Shown piece after piece: positions 33,363-44,877 of a stretch of 64,000 bases of DNA. A program made the position numbers and the translations under genes. The stretch comes from Cymbidium sinense (taxonomy: Eukaryota > Streptophyta > Magnoliopsida > Asparagales > Orchidaceae): positions 274,267,014 through 274,331,013 of the forward strand of contig CM038215.1 of the NCBI GenBank assembly GCA_021442155.1. Direction: 5' to 3'. How positions within the stretch are numbered: the first letter of the stretch is position 1; each line of letters starts with the position of its first letter. Under the pieces are notes generated by a model. It searched no databases. It was not told where the DNA came from and was given only the letters and a program-made list of their open reading frames with translations.

Positions 33363-34830
33363 TTTCTTTTGGCAAGACAATTGGATTGACAATGTAAATA
33401 TTGACTCCCTTTTATCAACCCAGTCTACTACAGCTATCAAAGTTATCTTTTTCTGGCATAATAACACTTGGAATGAAAACAAACTTGAAAATTATATTCC
33501 TGTTTCTCTTTTATATAACTTTAGAAATATCCCTATTTTCTCTAACAAACCTGACCAAATTCTCTTTAAGCTTTCTTACAATGGTGATTTTGTTTATAAA
33601 GAGGTTTGGAATTTTATTAGAGATAAGCAAAACTCCTCTAATTTTTTCATTAAACTTTGGAGCAATATCATTTCCATTTCTTATTCCATTTTAGCTTGGC
33701 GGATCACATGTTGAAATTATGGTTATGGAATGATGATTTATTTAATACCATCTACTTTCATGGCTCTCTTTCCATATATCAACTTCTTGAAGTCTGTTTC
33801 CAAAAAATTTTGAAAGGTCATATCAAAGTTCTAGTTGCTATTACCCTTATCTAGTTCATCTAGATGGACAAGAATGATGCTAAATATTGTGGAATTCCTA
33901 TGATCCAAAAAAAGATCTTGGCTAGAACCTAAGAAAAAAATTCATGCTTTGTTGATGGCTATAATTTTTTTCTTTGGTTCTAGTTGCTATTACCCTTATC
34001 TGGTTCATCTAGATGGACAAAAATGATGCTAAATATCATGGTATTCCTATGATCCATAAAAGGATCTTGGCTAGAACCAAATAAAAAAATTCATGCTTTG
34101 TTGATCTTGGCAAGATAATTGGATTGGCAATGTATCTATTGACTCCCTTTTATCAACCCACTCTACTACAGCTATCAAAGTTAACATTTTCTGGCATAAT
34201 AACACTTGGAATGAAAACAAACTTAAGAATTATATTCCTATTTCTCTTTTATATTACTTTAGAAATACCCCTATTTTCTCTAACAAACCTGACCAAATTC
34301 TCTTTAAGCTTTCTTACAATGGTGATTTTTTTTATAAAGAGATTTGGAATTTTATTAGAGATAAGAAAAACTCCTCTAATTTTTTCATTAAACTTTGGAG
34401 CAATATCATTCCCATTTCTTATTCCAATTTAGCTTGGCAGATTTCGAATAACTTTATTCCTGTGGACTCTTTGCTCTAGAATAAAAGGTTTTATTTGCAT
34501 TCAAAGTGGTATTATTGCTTTCATATCAAAAATGTTAATCATGTTTTTGTCAATGGTGCTATTACTTCTAAATTATCATTATGGAATGATGATTTATTTA
34601 ATACCAACTACTTTCATGGCTCTCTTTCCACATATCAACTTCTTGAAGTCTGTTTCCAAAAAATTATAAAAGGTCATATCAAAGTTCTAGTTTCTATTTC
34701 TTTTATTTGGTTCATCTGGATGGACAAAAATGATGCTAAATATCATGGTATTCCTATGATCCATAAAAGGATCTTGGCTAGAACCAAAGAAAAACATTCA
34801 TTTTAGAAGCTGTAAATTTATGGCTAAAAC
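33363..34830 (+). repeat. Internal duplication within LINE-A ORF2
   Basis: The segment starting GGCAAGACAATTGGATTGAC at 33373 recurs at 34106 (GGCAAGATAATTGGATTGGC). The following TCTACTACAGCTATCAAAGT and MDKNDAKY coding parts are repeated too. A third partial copy of the MDKNDAKY segment lies at 33975-34105. The duplicated part is the linker between RT and RNase H (zinc-finger-like region in plant L1 ORF2). LINE fragment 39354-42643 has it only once. Confidence 0.85.
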
Positions 34831-35380
34831 TTGGGTATTATTTTGCCTGATGTTGACTCTTATAAAAGATCTAGGATTATCCATTGGATCAAACCCAAAC
34901 AAAATTTGATTAAAGTAAATGTTGATGGTTCTGTTGCTTCCAATAAATATGGCTATGGTGGTATTCTTAGGGATTCTAAAGGTACTGTCATCTATGCTTT
35001 TGGCTATCCTCGCAAAGCTTATTCTGTTATCTATGCTGAGCTTATGGCTGTTAATAAAGCTATTGATATTTGATTGAATAAAGGTTACCTCAACATTTAG
35101 ATTGAAGTTGATGCACTCTTGCTTCCTGACATGCTAAACTCTAATAGAACAATAATTGCTTATTTATTTTATCTTCTCAATCATACTAAAAATTTTCTTA
35201 CTCAAGTTTGTTATAAAATTTCCTATATCCTTTGTGAAGGTAATGCTTATGCTGATTTGTTGGCTACTTTAGGTGCCAACTTATCATATTTAACTTTATT
35301 TGACAATCAAAATTTGCCTAAACTTTCACGGTGTTTGGTCAATCTGGATAACACTAGATTACCTTATCTCAGATTATAAT
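34831..35380 (+). pseudogene. LINE-A ORF2 RNase H domain
   Basis: The open part 34831-35073 has IKVNVDGSVASNKYGYGGIL (first Asp), RDSKGTVIYAFGY and YAELMAVNKAID (Glu). After a TGA at 35071 come IEVDALLLPD (second Asp) and the C-terminal ADLLATLGANLS. This is the plant-type RNase H at the end of L1 ORF2. Stops at 35071 and near 35098 inactivate it. Confidence 0.87.
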
Positions 35381-36941
35381 TTTCTTAGCTTTGTTATTTC
35401 AGTTTTATTTTTGATGAGGCATTGCTTTTGGTTACCCTTTGTTAAACCCTCTTTAAGTTGTGTCCATTTGCTTATTTTCACTCTTGGGCCTATGCTAGGT
35501 TTTGTTTTTGAGCTCTTGCTTTTGGGATGGCCTGGTGGTTGCTACCAGGTGGTTCCTATTTTTTCACTGGGTTGTTGTGGTTTCTTGACTTATGCTTGTT
35601 TTACTTTGGGTGATTATTGTTGCTTGGTTATTTTTGGTGACCTTCATTTGGGTTGCCTGTTATTTTTTATATGGGGTTTTCCATATCTTTGGGCTGGTTA
35701 CATCTTTAACTTAGTTAGATTTTCTTCTACTATGGTGGTTGGCTAGGTGGCATTGTTGGCTAGCTTTTGTTGGTTGGGTTATTGTTATGTTGGTGGCAAA
35801 TCAGAGGGGATGTTGGTGGTCTAATTTTGGATTAGATTTGGCAAAGTGGAGGTCTTTTGTTGATTGTTATTTCTTCTTCTTTTGAAGATTGGATTTTGGT
35901 GATCAATTTTGTTGATTTGGGTTTATTTCTTTTGGTTGTGGTTTCGGCCTCTTCCTATAATTGTCTTCTTCTCTTGTTTGTAGGTACTTTTGTTTTTGTT
36001 GTTATTTTGGGTTGGCTGGTTGATGGTTGTTTACTGGCTGTTGTTTTTCTTTGAGAACTGGTGACTTGGCTTGGTGTATTGTTGCCTAACTTGGCTATGG
36101 TTATGATGCTTGCACTCATTGATATTTCTCCTCCTTTTTTATGTTGGCTTTGGTGGTGTTCCTATTGTATTACTACTGCTCCTGATGGATGGATTTTAAT
36201 CTTTCTTACTGGTCTTTGTATCATTTAGTTTTTAGCTAACTATTCACCTCACCTGGATCAAAATTTATATTGCTTTGTTTGGGTTTGGTGGATGCTACTA
36301 TTTACTTCTACACTTTTCTTGGTTATCTTGGGTGATTTTTGCATGATGGATGATGTTGGTCTTTTCATAGATTTTAATTTTCTACTGCTGTGGTGGTTGG
36401 CTGGGAGGCTATGTTGGCTGGCTAGGTTGGTTGGCTATTTTGGATGGTTGGGTTGGATGGATGGGTGGCTATTTTGGCCTTTCTTTCTTGCTCTATTGGT
36501 GACATGCTAGTTGGCCTGCTCCTGCTATGGTTCTCCTCTCTTAGCAGCTGTTGCTTCCTTTTTTAGGTTTGGGTGATAGCCATGTTGCCTTTCCTATTTT
36601 CTTGTGGAGGACATGAGCTCTTGTGTTTTTTTTTTCTTTTTGGACTTGGTTTTCTCTAGTTTGTGTTGTTAAGGTCATGATGCTTGCTCCCTTTGATGTT
36701 CCTATTACTCTTTGGTGGTGTATTTGGTGGTGTTCCTACTATACTGTTGTTGTCCCTGCTAGTTGGTTGATTTTTTTGCCTTATTGGGCTTATTTATTTT
36801 GGTGGCTTTGTGGTTGGCTATTATGTCTGCTGCTTGGAGGAGTTTGCAGCCTTGCAAGATGATGGACTTGGGATGATGGGCTACAAGAGGTATGCTGGAA
36901 AAGATGGCATTGGTGTTTCCCTCCCTATCTTCTTATGGCTA

Positions 36942-37003
36942 GTAGCACTATATGTAATTGTAACCCTTCTTCAGAAGTTTGGATGCTTACATATAGTGTT
37001 ACT
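36942..37003 (+). ncRNA. Conserved stem-loop in the LINE-A 3'UTR
   Basis: GTAGCACTATATGTAA at 36942-36957 pairs with TTACATATAGTGTTAC at 36988-37003, with a loop of about 30 bases. It is a structural RNA element inside the LINE transcript, not a separate gene. The same hairpin with pairing-preserving changes occurs in the other LINE at 42198-42258. Confidence 0.6.
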
Positions 37004-37363
37004 CCTTGAGATGATCATAACTGAGACTGAGACTTTTCTTTAGTTTTCTCCTTTTCTTTTCTCATACTCTTTAAGCTTGCTTAATTATACTCATCCTTTC
37101 ATTAGTATGTTGTAGATTCCTTTTATAGGTTGGGAGAATCTTGTAGGTTGATCGCTGGTATCAAAAGGACCTAGTGGATGTTGTTGTTGTGAACATGGAT
37201 CTATTGTTGTTGCTTTGCTTTTGCTTTTGCTTTTGCTTTATTTTTTTTTCCTTGTATTATTGTAATAGTTACGGGGTTTATCTCTTTAGGACTTATTATG
37301 GCTCTTTGAGCATTAGTTTAGAAATTTACCACCTCTAAGGACTTTGTACTTTTTCTTCATGGC

Positions 37364-37369
37364 AATAAA
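37364..37369 (+). terminator. Polyadenylation signal of LINE-A
   Basis: AATAAA within GGCAATAAAATTCC, about 20 bases before the terminal A-run. It is conserved in the other LINE 3' end. Confidence 0.7.
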
Positions 37370-37395
37370 ATTCCCCTAATTTCCCTTAAAAAAAG

Positions 37396-37409
37396 AACCT
37401 AAACCCTAA
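37396..37409. repeat. Candidate LINE target-site duplication, right
   Basis: AACCTAAACCCTAA directly after the LINE A-run and one base before GRP copy 9. Identical to 28831-28844. Confidence 0.6.
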
Positions 37410-37410
37410 G

Positions 37411-37875
37411 AATGGGCAAAACCTTGATGGCAAGAACATCACCATCAACCAGACTCAATCTGGATCTAGCAGTGAAAGCAAAGGCAGACAAGGCGGTTAA
37501 CGTAGTGGTTGTGGGGGATCTGGAGGTGCTGGTGGATATGGTGGTGATGGTCAGAGCAGTGGTGGTTATGGAGGCGGGAGGAGCGACAGAGGTTACAGCT
37601 GTGGTGGTGGCAAAGGGAGAGATCGAGGATATGATGGTGGATCGCTACTCGAGAGAATTGATGAGGAATTGGCGAAGAATGGGTGATCCAATTTTACGCT
37701 TATGGCTGTGTCTGATAAAGACAGTTCTAGTTATCTAGGGTTTTTTGATTTGCTCTATGTGAGCTCATTTTTTATCTATGTTATCGCTTATGTTTTAGAA
37801 AACATGGTGTGTTACTTGGTTGATGAAATCAAAAAGAAGAAATGTTGAATATGAATTTTTTCTCTATTAAAAAAA
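37411..37875 (+). pseudogene. GRP retropseudogene copy 9
   Basis: The frame from 37411 reads NGQNLDGKNITINQTQSGSS, then one TAA at 37498-37500, then an open Gly-rich tail with GGYGGGRSDRGYSCGGGKGR, up to GYDGGS. A deletion then replaces the native C-terminus, with a new end at the TGA at 37684-37686. It starts immediately after the LINE target-site repeat. The A-run is at 37869-37874. Confidence 0.86.
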
Positions 37876-39353
37876 GCCAAAAACCCTAAACTCAAAACTA
37901 AAACATGAACCCTAGCTCTTAAACCTAAACCCTAAGCCCTAACCGCTAAACCCAAAACCTTAAACACTAAAACTAAACCCTAAACCCTAAACATTAAACC
38001 GTAAAACCCTAAACCCTAAACCCTACACCCTAAAACCTAAACCCTAAACCCTAAAAAAAATAATAAAATGAAATAAAAAAACCCTAAATCCTATACTAAC
38101 CCTAAACCCTAAACCTTAAACCCTAAAAAGCTAAAAACCTAAATCTAATGTAAATAAAACTTAAATATAAAATAAAATAAAAACTTAAACTAGAACCAAA
38201 ACCTAAACCTAAACCTAAACATAAAAATAAAATAATATATAAAATAAAACTAAACTAAAATAAAATAAATAAAAACTTAAACTAAAGTAAAAAATAAAAA
38301 ACCTAAAAAAAATAAAAACTAAACCTAAAAAAACTAAAACTAAAATAAAATTAAATAAAATTAAATAAAAACCTAAATCAAAAAATAAACCTTAAAATAA
38401 AACATAAAATGAATTAAAACAAACTAAACCCTAAACTAAAAAAAAACCTAAACCTAAACTCAAATAAATGAAACTAAAATAAATAAAACCTAAACCTAAA
38501 CCTAAAATAAAATAAACCTAAATCCTAAATAAATTAAAATAAAATAAAAATAAACCTAAACCTAAAATAAAAAAATTAAACATAAAAATAAACCTAATAT
38601 AAAAAAATGAAATCCTAAACCTAAAAAAATAAAATAAAAACCTAAACCTAAACCTAAAACTAAAAAAAGAAAACCTAAACCTAAAAAAAATAAAAATAAA
38701 ATGGAACTAAGAAAGAAACCTAAACCTAAAAAATTAACTAAAATAAAAAACCTAAACTAAAATAAATAAACCTAAAATAAATAAACTAAACAAAATAAAA
38801 ATAAACCTAAATTAAAATAAAAAATAACATAAATAAAAAAATTAACTAAATAAACTAAATAAACCTAAAAATTTAAAAATTGAAAAAATTAAAAAAATTA
38901 AAAAATTAAAAAAAATTTAAAAAAAACCCTAACCCTAAACCCTAAACACTAAACCTTGAAATGCTAAACCCTAAACCCTAAATCCTAAACGATAAACCAT
39001 AAACCCTAAACCCTAAAAATAAAAATAAAACATAAACCTAAAAAATATAATAAAATTGAAACTAAACTAAAAAATAAACCTAAACTTAAACTTAAACCTA
39101 AAAAACAAAAATAAAAAACCTGAACTAAAATAAATAAACCTAAAATAAATAAACTAAACTAAATGAAAATAAAAACAAACCTAAATCTAAATAAAAAATA
39201 AAATAAACTAAAATAAATAAAAGTAAACTAAATAAACCTAAACCTACGAGTTTAATTAATTTAAAAAAGCCCTAACCCTAAATCTTAAACCCTAAAACTA
39301 ACACTAAAACTAAAACACTGAACCTTAAATCTACAACCCTAAACCCTAAAATC
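37876..39353 (+). repeat. Telomere-like satellite between GRP copy 9 and LINE-B
   Basis: CCCTAAA-rich to 38140, A-rich CCTAAA/AATAAA to 38930 (with a run of AATTAAAAA near 38875-38920), short CCCTAAA part, A-rich again to 39230, then a weak anchor AGTTTAATTAATTT near 39248-39261 and CCCTAAA-like DNA up to the LINE junction. No gene is seen. Confidence 0.92.
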
Positions 39354-39953
39354 TAGTATGGCAAGACAACTGGACTAGTATGGCTCCATTGACAACCTTT
39401 TATATACCCACTCTACTACTGCTACCAAAGTTAACTCTTTTTGGCTTAATAATAATTGGAATGAAAGTAAACTTTAGAATTATATCCCTATTTCTCTTTT
39501 TGACAATTTTAGAAATATCTCCATTTTTTTAACTAACTGATCAAATTCTTTTAAGCTTTCTTATAATTGTGATTTTGTTCTTAAAGAAGTTTGGAATTTT
39601 ATTAAGAACCCTCAATATATTTATTAAACTTTGGAATAATATCATTCTCATTTCTTATTTTATTTTAGCTTAGAGGACTTTGAATAACTTTATTCCTGCG
39701 GACTATTTGCTCTCGACAAAAAGGTTATTGTCCATCAAAATGTTATTGTTACTTTCATATTGAAAATGTATATCATGTTTTTGTCCATGGTGTTATTGCT
39801 TCTAAATTATGGCTTATGTATGATGATTTATTTAATACCAATTATTTTCATGGTTTTCTATCTTTATATCAACTTCTTGAAGTTAGTTTCAAAAAAATTG
39901 TGAAATATCATATCAAAGTTTTAATTTCTATTACCCTTCTCTGATTTTTCTAG

Positions 39954-40650
39954 ATGGATAGAAATGATGCTAAATATCGTGGCACTTCTATGAACCATAA
40001 AAGGATACTAGCTAGAACTAAAGATAAAATTCATGCTTTGTTTAATGCCAATATTATTAGTAACATTCAATTTATAGGTTATAAATTTTTGGCTATAAAA
40101 TTGAGTATCATTCTGCCAGACTTGGGCCCTTATAAAGGTGCTAGGATAATCCATTGGATCAAACATAAAGACAACTTTATTAAAGTGAATACTGATGGTT
40201 TTGTTGCTTCCAATAAATATGGCTGTGGTGGTATCCTTAGAGATTCTAAATGTGTTGTCATTTGTGCTTTTGCCTATCATCTCAAAGCCTATTTTGTTAT
40301 TTCTGCTGAGCTTATGGTTGTTAATAAAGCTATAGAAACTTGTTTAACTAGAGGTTTTCTCAACATCTGGATTGTAGTTGATGCTCCCTTACTTCTTTAC
40401 ATGATTAATTCCAATAGAAATGGAAATGTTAAATTATTTTATCCCTTAATCATACAAAAAATATTATTTTTCAAATTTGTTTAAAATTTCCCACATCTTT
40501 CATGAAAGTAATGTTTGTGCTGATTTCCTAGCTAATTTAGGCGCCAACCTAGCTGAGTTCACTTTATTTAACAACCAAACATTTCCTAGACTATTAAAAG
40601 GCTTGGTTAATCTGAATAATACTGGATTGCCTTATCTCAGATTATAATTT
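39954..40650 (+). pseudogene. LINE-B RNase H domain
   Basis: Open from 39954 to 40484: MDRNDAKYRGTSMNHKRIL, then FIKVNTDGFVASNKYGCGGI (Asp), ISAELMVVNKAIE (Glu) and IWIVVDAPLLLYM (Asp). These catalytic acidic residues are kept, unlike the interrupted LINE-A version. The last part, ADFLANLGANLAEF, lies after a frameshift near 40485. Confidence 0.85.
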
Positions 40651-42197
40651 CTTAGCTTGGTTTCTTTTGTGTTGGTTTTTGATGAGCCTTTGCTTTTGTT
40701 TGACCTTTGTCAAACCCTCTTTGGGTTGTGGTTATCAACTTATTTTCTAAGCTAGGTTATGTTTTTGATCTCTTACTTTTGGATTAGCCTCATTTTTGCT
40801 ACCTGGTGGTTATTGTAAGTGCAACCTAGGTTATTGTAGTTTTTTCAGCTTGGTGGCATCTATCTGTCTGGCTGGGTGGTTAACATAATTTTCCCTTGGG
40901 TAGTTTTTATATCCACTTTTTGGGTTGTGTCTATGGCTGCTATAGATTTTTATTTCTATATAGGTTTTATCTTTTTTTCTTTGCTACTGTGGTGGTTGAC
41001 AGGGTTGCTTTGTTGGCTGGCTGGCAGGTTTGGCTAGTTGGGTTATTTGAATGGCTCGTTGTTTTGCTATTTTCTTCATTTTTTGTTGGTGATTGATCTG
41101 GGGGGTTGTTGGTGGTTTATCTCTAGCTTGATTTTGGCATCATGGAGGTTGTTGGTTGGCTATGATTTTCTCTGTTTTGTTGATTAGGGCTTGGTGGTCA
41201 TTTTTATTGATTTTATTTTATTTTCTTTGTTGTTATGGTTTTAACCTCCTCCTATATTGGCCTTCCACTTTTGGCTACAACAGCTTTGGGTTTGGGTATT
41301 GTCTTGGATTGGCTAGTTGAAGATTGTTTTGTGGCTGTTAGTTGGCCTAGGGTGCCTTTATTGCTTTTGTTTCTATTGGTTGGCTTGTAGTCTATCTTAC
41401 TAGGCTTTGTACCTTTTCATCTTTGGCTGGCTTTTCTACTAGGATTGGATTTTCTTTTTCCTTGGTTGGGTTTGGCAACTGCTATCTGTTTCTACCCTTT
41501 CCCTAGCTGTCTTCCATGATTTTGATTTGATGATTGTTGTTGGTCTTCACACTAACTTAGGTTTTCTACTGTTGTGGTGGTTGGCTAGGAGGATATGTTG
41601 GCTAGCTAGTTTGGTTGGTTGTATTGGTTGGCTGGGTTGGTTAAAGGGGTGGCTATTTTGGCCAATTTTTCTTGCTCCTTTGGTGAATGTTCTGGAAACT
41701 TGCTAGTGTTTTTTAGTGACCTATATTTCTGGTTTCCTCCTGCTTTGATTTTTCTCTCTTGGCTACATCTAATCCCCTTTTTTTCTATTATTTGAGTGAT
41801 AGCCTGTCGCCCACCCCCTTCCGCTAGGGTCGTTTTTCCTGGCTCATTTTTCTCCTTTGTTGGTGGAGGATATGACCACTTGTATTTTTCCATTTTGCTA
41901 TTATTTATCTCTGATTTGTGTTGTTACTCCTGTCATGATGCATACTCTTTTGGATATTGTTATTTCTTTTTGGTGGTGGCTTTGGTGGTGCTCCTACTGT
42001 ACTACTACTATCCCTGATGGTTGGTTGATTATCTTCCTTATTGGGCTTGGTTGTTCTAGTGGCTTGGTGGTTGTCTTTTTTGTTTGCTGTTTGGAGGATT
42101 TTACAACCTTGTTGGATGAAGGACTCGGATGATGGGATACATGAGGTATGCTAGCATTGATGGCCTTGATGTTTCCCACTCTTTCTTCTTGTAGGTG

Positions 42198-42258
42198 GTA
42201 GTGTTATATGTAATTGTAACCCTTCTCCTGAAGTTTGGCTACTTACATATAGTGTTGC
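42198..42258 (+). ncRNA. Conserved stem-loop in the LINE-B 3'UTR
   Basis: GTAGTGTTATATGTAA pairs with TTACATATAGTGTTGC through Watson-Crick and G-U pairs. Same place and loop size as 36942-37003 in LINE-A. Confidence 0.58.
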
Positions 42259-42612
42259 TCCTTAAGGTGATTGGAACTGAGCCTGAGCCTTTTCTTTACT
42301 TTAGTCCTTCTATTTTCTCTTACTTTTTTTATGTTGGCTTAATTATACTCATCCTTTCAAAAGTATGTTACAGATTTCTTTTATAGGTAGGGAGAGTCTT
42401 GTAGGTGGACCTTGCTGGTATCAGAAAGACCAAATGAAGTTTGCTGGTGCTCACATCGATTTTCTGTTGTTGATTTTTGGTTTTTCTTTTGCTTTCTTTC
42501 CTTCAATATTGTAAAAGTTAGGGGGTTTATCTCTTTTGGATTAATTGTCGCACTTTGAGCATTAGCTTAGAGATTTACCCCCTCTAAGGACTTTGTACTT
42601 TTTCTTTGTGGC

Positions 42613-42618
42613 AATAAA
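42613..42618 (+). terminator. Polyadenylation signal of LINE-B
   Basis: AATAAA in GGCAATAAAAATTTACC, about 20 bases before the terminal A-run, at the position equivalent to that in LINE-A. Confidence 0.68.
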
Positions 42619-42643
42619 AATTTACCTAATTTCCCTTAAAAAA

Positions 42644-44389
42644 TACCCTAAACTAACCCTAAACCATAAACCCTAAAAAGCTAAAAACCTAGACCTAAAC
42701 TAAACAAACCTAAAATAAAATAAAATTAAAACATAAACTAAAACTTAAACCTAAACCTAAACCTAAAAAGAAAATATAATAAAAAATAAAAACTAAACAA
42801 AAATAAAATAAATAAAAATCAAAAGTAAACTAAAAAAAACCTAAAATAAAAATAAAATAAACCTAAAATAAAATAAAATAAAAACTATATAAAAAGCACA
42901 AAAAAAATAAAAAAAACCAAAATATTAATAAAAAATAAAATAAACTATAATAAAGAAAAAATAAACAAAATAAACCTAAACCAACTAGTTTATTTAATTT
43001 TAAAAAAATAAAAAATATAAAAGTAAAAAAATTAAATATAAAACCCTAACCGTAAACCCTCAACCTACAACCTTAAACCCTAAATCTTAAACCCGAAACC
43101 CTAAACATACAACCCTAAACCCTAAATCCTAAAGCCTAAACCCTAAACCATAAATCATAAACCTAAACCCTAAACCCTAAAACCCTAAACCCTAAACCCT
43201 AAACCCAAAACCCTAACCCCTAAGATCTAAACCCTAAACCCTAAACCATAAACCCTAAATGCTAAACCATATAACAAAAAAACCTAAAAATCTAAAAACC
43301 TAAACCTAAACTAAATAAAACCTAAAATGAAAATAAGTAAATGAAACCTAAACCAAAATAAAATAAAAATATAAAATAAAATAAAAACATAAATTAAAAC
43401 CTAAACCTAAATGTAAACTTAAACCTAAACAAAAAAAGAAAATAAAATAAAAAATAAAAACTAAAAAAGTAAATTAAATTAAAACCTTAACTAAACTAAA
43501 AAAATAAAAATCCTAAATAAAATAAAAACTAAACCTATAATAAAAATAAAATAAACCTATAATAAAATAAAAATTAAAACTAAATAAAAACCTAAACCTA
43601 AAAATTAAATAGAAAAATAAAACTTAAAAAATAATTGAAACCCTAAACTAAAAAAAACTTAAACCTAAATCTAAACTAAAATAAACTAAACTAAAATAAA
43701 TAAAACCTAAACATAAACCTAAAATAAGCCTAAACTTAAACATCAAGTAAATAAAATAAAATAAACTAAAATAAACCTAAACCTAAAAAATAAACCTAAA
43801 ATAAAAAACCTAAAACCTAAACCTAAAACATAAAATAAAACCTGCCCTAAAATAAAAAAATAAAACCTAAACCTAAAAATAAAAATAAAAAAACTAAACT
43901 AAAGAAAAACTTAAAGCTAAATCTAATCCTAAAAAATAAACTAAAATAAAAAATCTAAACTAAAGTTAATAAACCTAAAATAAATAAACTAAACTAAATA
44001 AAAATAAAAATAAACCAAATAAAATTTTAACAAATAAAATAAACTATAATAAATAAATAATAAACTAAATAAACCTAAACCTACAAGTTTACTTAATTTA
44101 AAAAAACTTAAAACCCTAACCCTAAACCCTAAACCCTAAAACTAACCCTAAACCCTAAACACTAAACCCTAAACCTACAACCCTAAACCCTACCCCCTAA
44201 AAAACCCTAAACCTTGAATGCTAAACCCTAATTCTAAACCCTAAAAGTATAAACCCTAAAACCCACCCTAACCCTAAACCCTAAACCTTAAATCCTAAAC
44301 CCCAAACCCTAAACCTTAACCTAAATTAATTAAATAAATTAAAAAAACCTAAACCCTAAAACTTAATAAACCTAAACATAAACCCTAAG
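42644..44389 (+). repeat. Telomere-like satellite between LINE-B and GRP copy 10
   Basis: A-rich to 42975, anchor CTAGTTTATTTAATTTT near 42985-43001, CCCTAAA block 43040-43275, A-rich 43300-44075, anchor AGTTTACTTAATTTA at 44086-44100, CCCTAAA block 44105-44320. The 8.5-kb higher-order repeat starts at about 44018. No gene is seen. Confidence 0.93.
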
Positions 44390-44877
44390 AATGGGTAGAG
44401 CCATGACAACATGAACATCACCGACAACCAGGCTCATTCTAGATTTGCAGTGGAGGCGAAGGGAGAGGTGGTGGTTATCGCAATGGTGGTGGGGGATCTG
44501 GAGGTGCTGGTGGATATGGAGGTGGTGGTCGGAGCAGTGCTTGTTATGGAGGTGGGAGGTGCAAGGGAGGGTACATCCATAGTGGTGGCGAAGGGAGAGA
44601 TCAGGGATATAATGGTGGATCCCGCTACTCGAGAGGCCACGGTGGCTTTGATGGGAACTGGAGAAACTAAAGAACGACCGATGCAATCTGCTGCATATGG
44701 AATTATGTCTTTACAGTAGAGATGGTTCTAGTTATCTAAGGTTTTTTATTTTCTCTATGCGTGCTCATTTTTTATCTATGTCATCGCTTGTGTCTTAGAA
44801 TACTTGGTGGATTTCTTGGTTGATGAAATCAAAAAGAAGACATGTTGAATCTAAATTTGTTCTCTATTAAAAAAAAC
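44390..44877 (+). pseudogene. GRP retropseudogene copy 10
   Basis: Diagnostic opening NG, stop, SHDNMNITDNQAHSRF, then a one-base loss that shifts the Gly-rich tail. The native C-terminus DGNWRN and TAA stop are kept in another frame (44650-44670), the only copy with an intact Trp there. Its partner is copy 14, which shares GTAGAGCCATGAC and CATGAACATCAC. The A-run is at 44869-44876. Confidence 0.87.

Larger units (their letters stand above)
28845..37395 (+). mobile_element. L1-type LINE, near full length, inactive (LINE-A)
   Basis: An 8.55-kb non-LTR retrotransposon with a leader, ORF1 (29052-29925), an ORF1-ORF2 gap region, ORF2 with apurinic-type endonuclease, RT and RNase H (30575-35380), a 2-kb 3'UTR and a short A-run at 37387-37394. 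RNase H after the RT is typical of plant L1 elements. Many TAG/TAA stops and a roughly 0.73-kb internal duplication make it dead. Its A-run is followed by a 14-base repeat of the left flank and, one base later, by GRP copy 9. The insertion is therefore at the conserved GRP 5' flank. Confidence 0.93.
35381..37395 (+). other. LINE-A 3'UTR, T/G-rich
   Basis: About 2 kb of T- and G-rich sequence with many TTGGTTGG and GGCTGG steps. Hydrophobic Trp/Leu-rich open stretches here (for example 35300-35746 and 36623-36862) look like by-products of composition. The same sequence family, similarly long, follows ORF2 in the LINE at 39354-42643, which supports a true 3'UTR. It ends in GGCAATAAAATTCC and an A-run. 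Confidence 0.8.
39354..42643 (+). mobile_element. 5'-truncated L1-type LINE (LINE-B)
   Basis: It starts abruptly inside the RT-RNase H linker (TATGGCAAGACAACTGG matches 33370 in LINE-A) and runs through RNase H and the T/G-rich 3'UTR to an A-run at 42638-42643. This is the usual product of incomplete target-primed reverse transcription. It lies in the same orientation as everything else in the satellite. Confidence 0.9.
40651..42643 (+). other. LINE-B 3'UTR
   Basis: T/G-rich 2 kb, homologous to 35381-37395. Open stretches here, such as 41857-42132, are hydrophobic and not conserved in frame with LINE-A. It ends GGCAATAAAAATTTACC, TTTCCC and an A-run. Confidence 0.8.

Noticed and set aside
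35300..37043. Series of hydrophobic Trp/Leu-rich open frames that look like membrane proteins
   Set aside because: They lie in the T/G-rich LINE 3'UTR, change frame repeatedly, and are not shared in frame with the homologous 40651-42643 region. Composition alone explains them.
37213..37245. CTTTTG repeat near the LINE-A 3' end as a separate microsatellite locus
   Set aside because: It lies within the T-rich 3'UTR, and the matching LINE-B position has only a short remnant. It is ordinary slippage inside the LINE.
41606..41893. Minus-strand Lys/Pro-rich frame of 95 residues within LINE-B
   Set aside because: It is antisense to the LINE 3'UTR, is not conserved in LINE-A, and has no domain.
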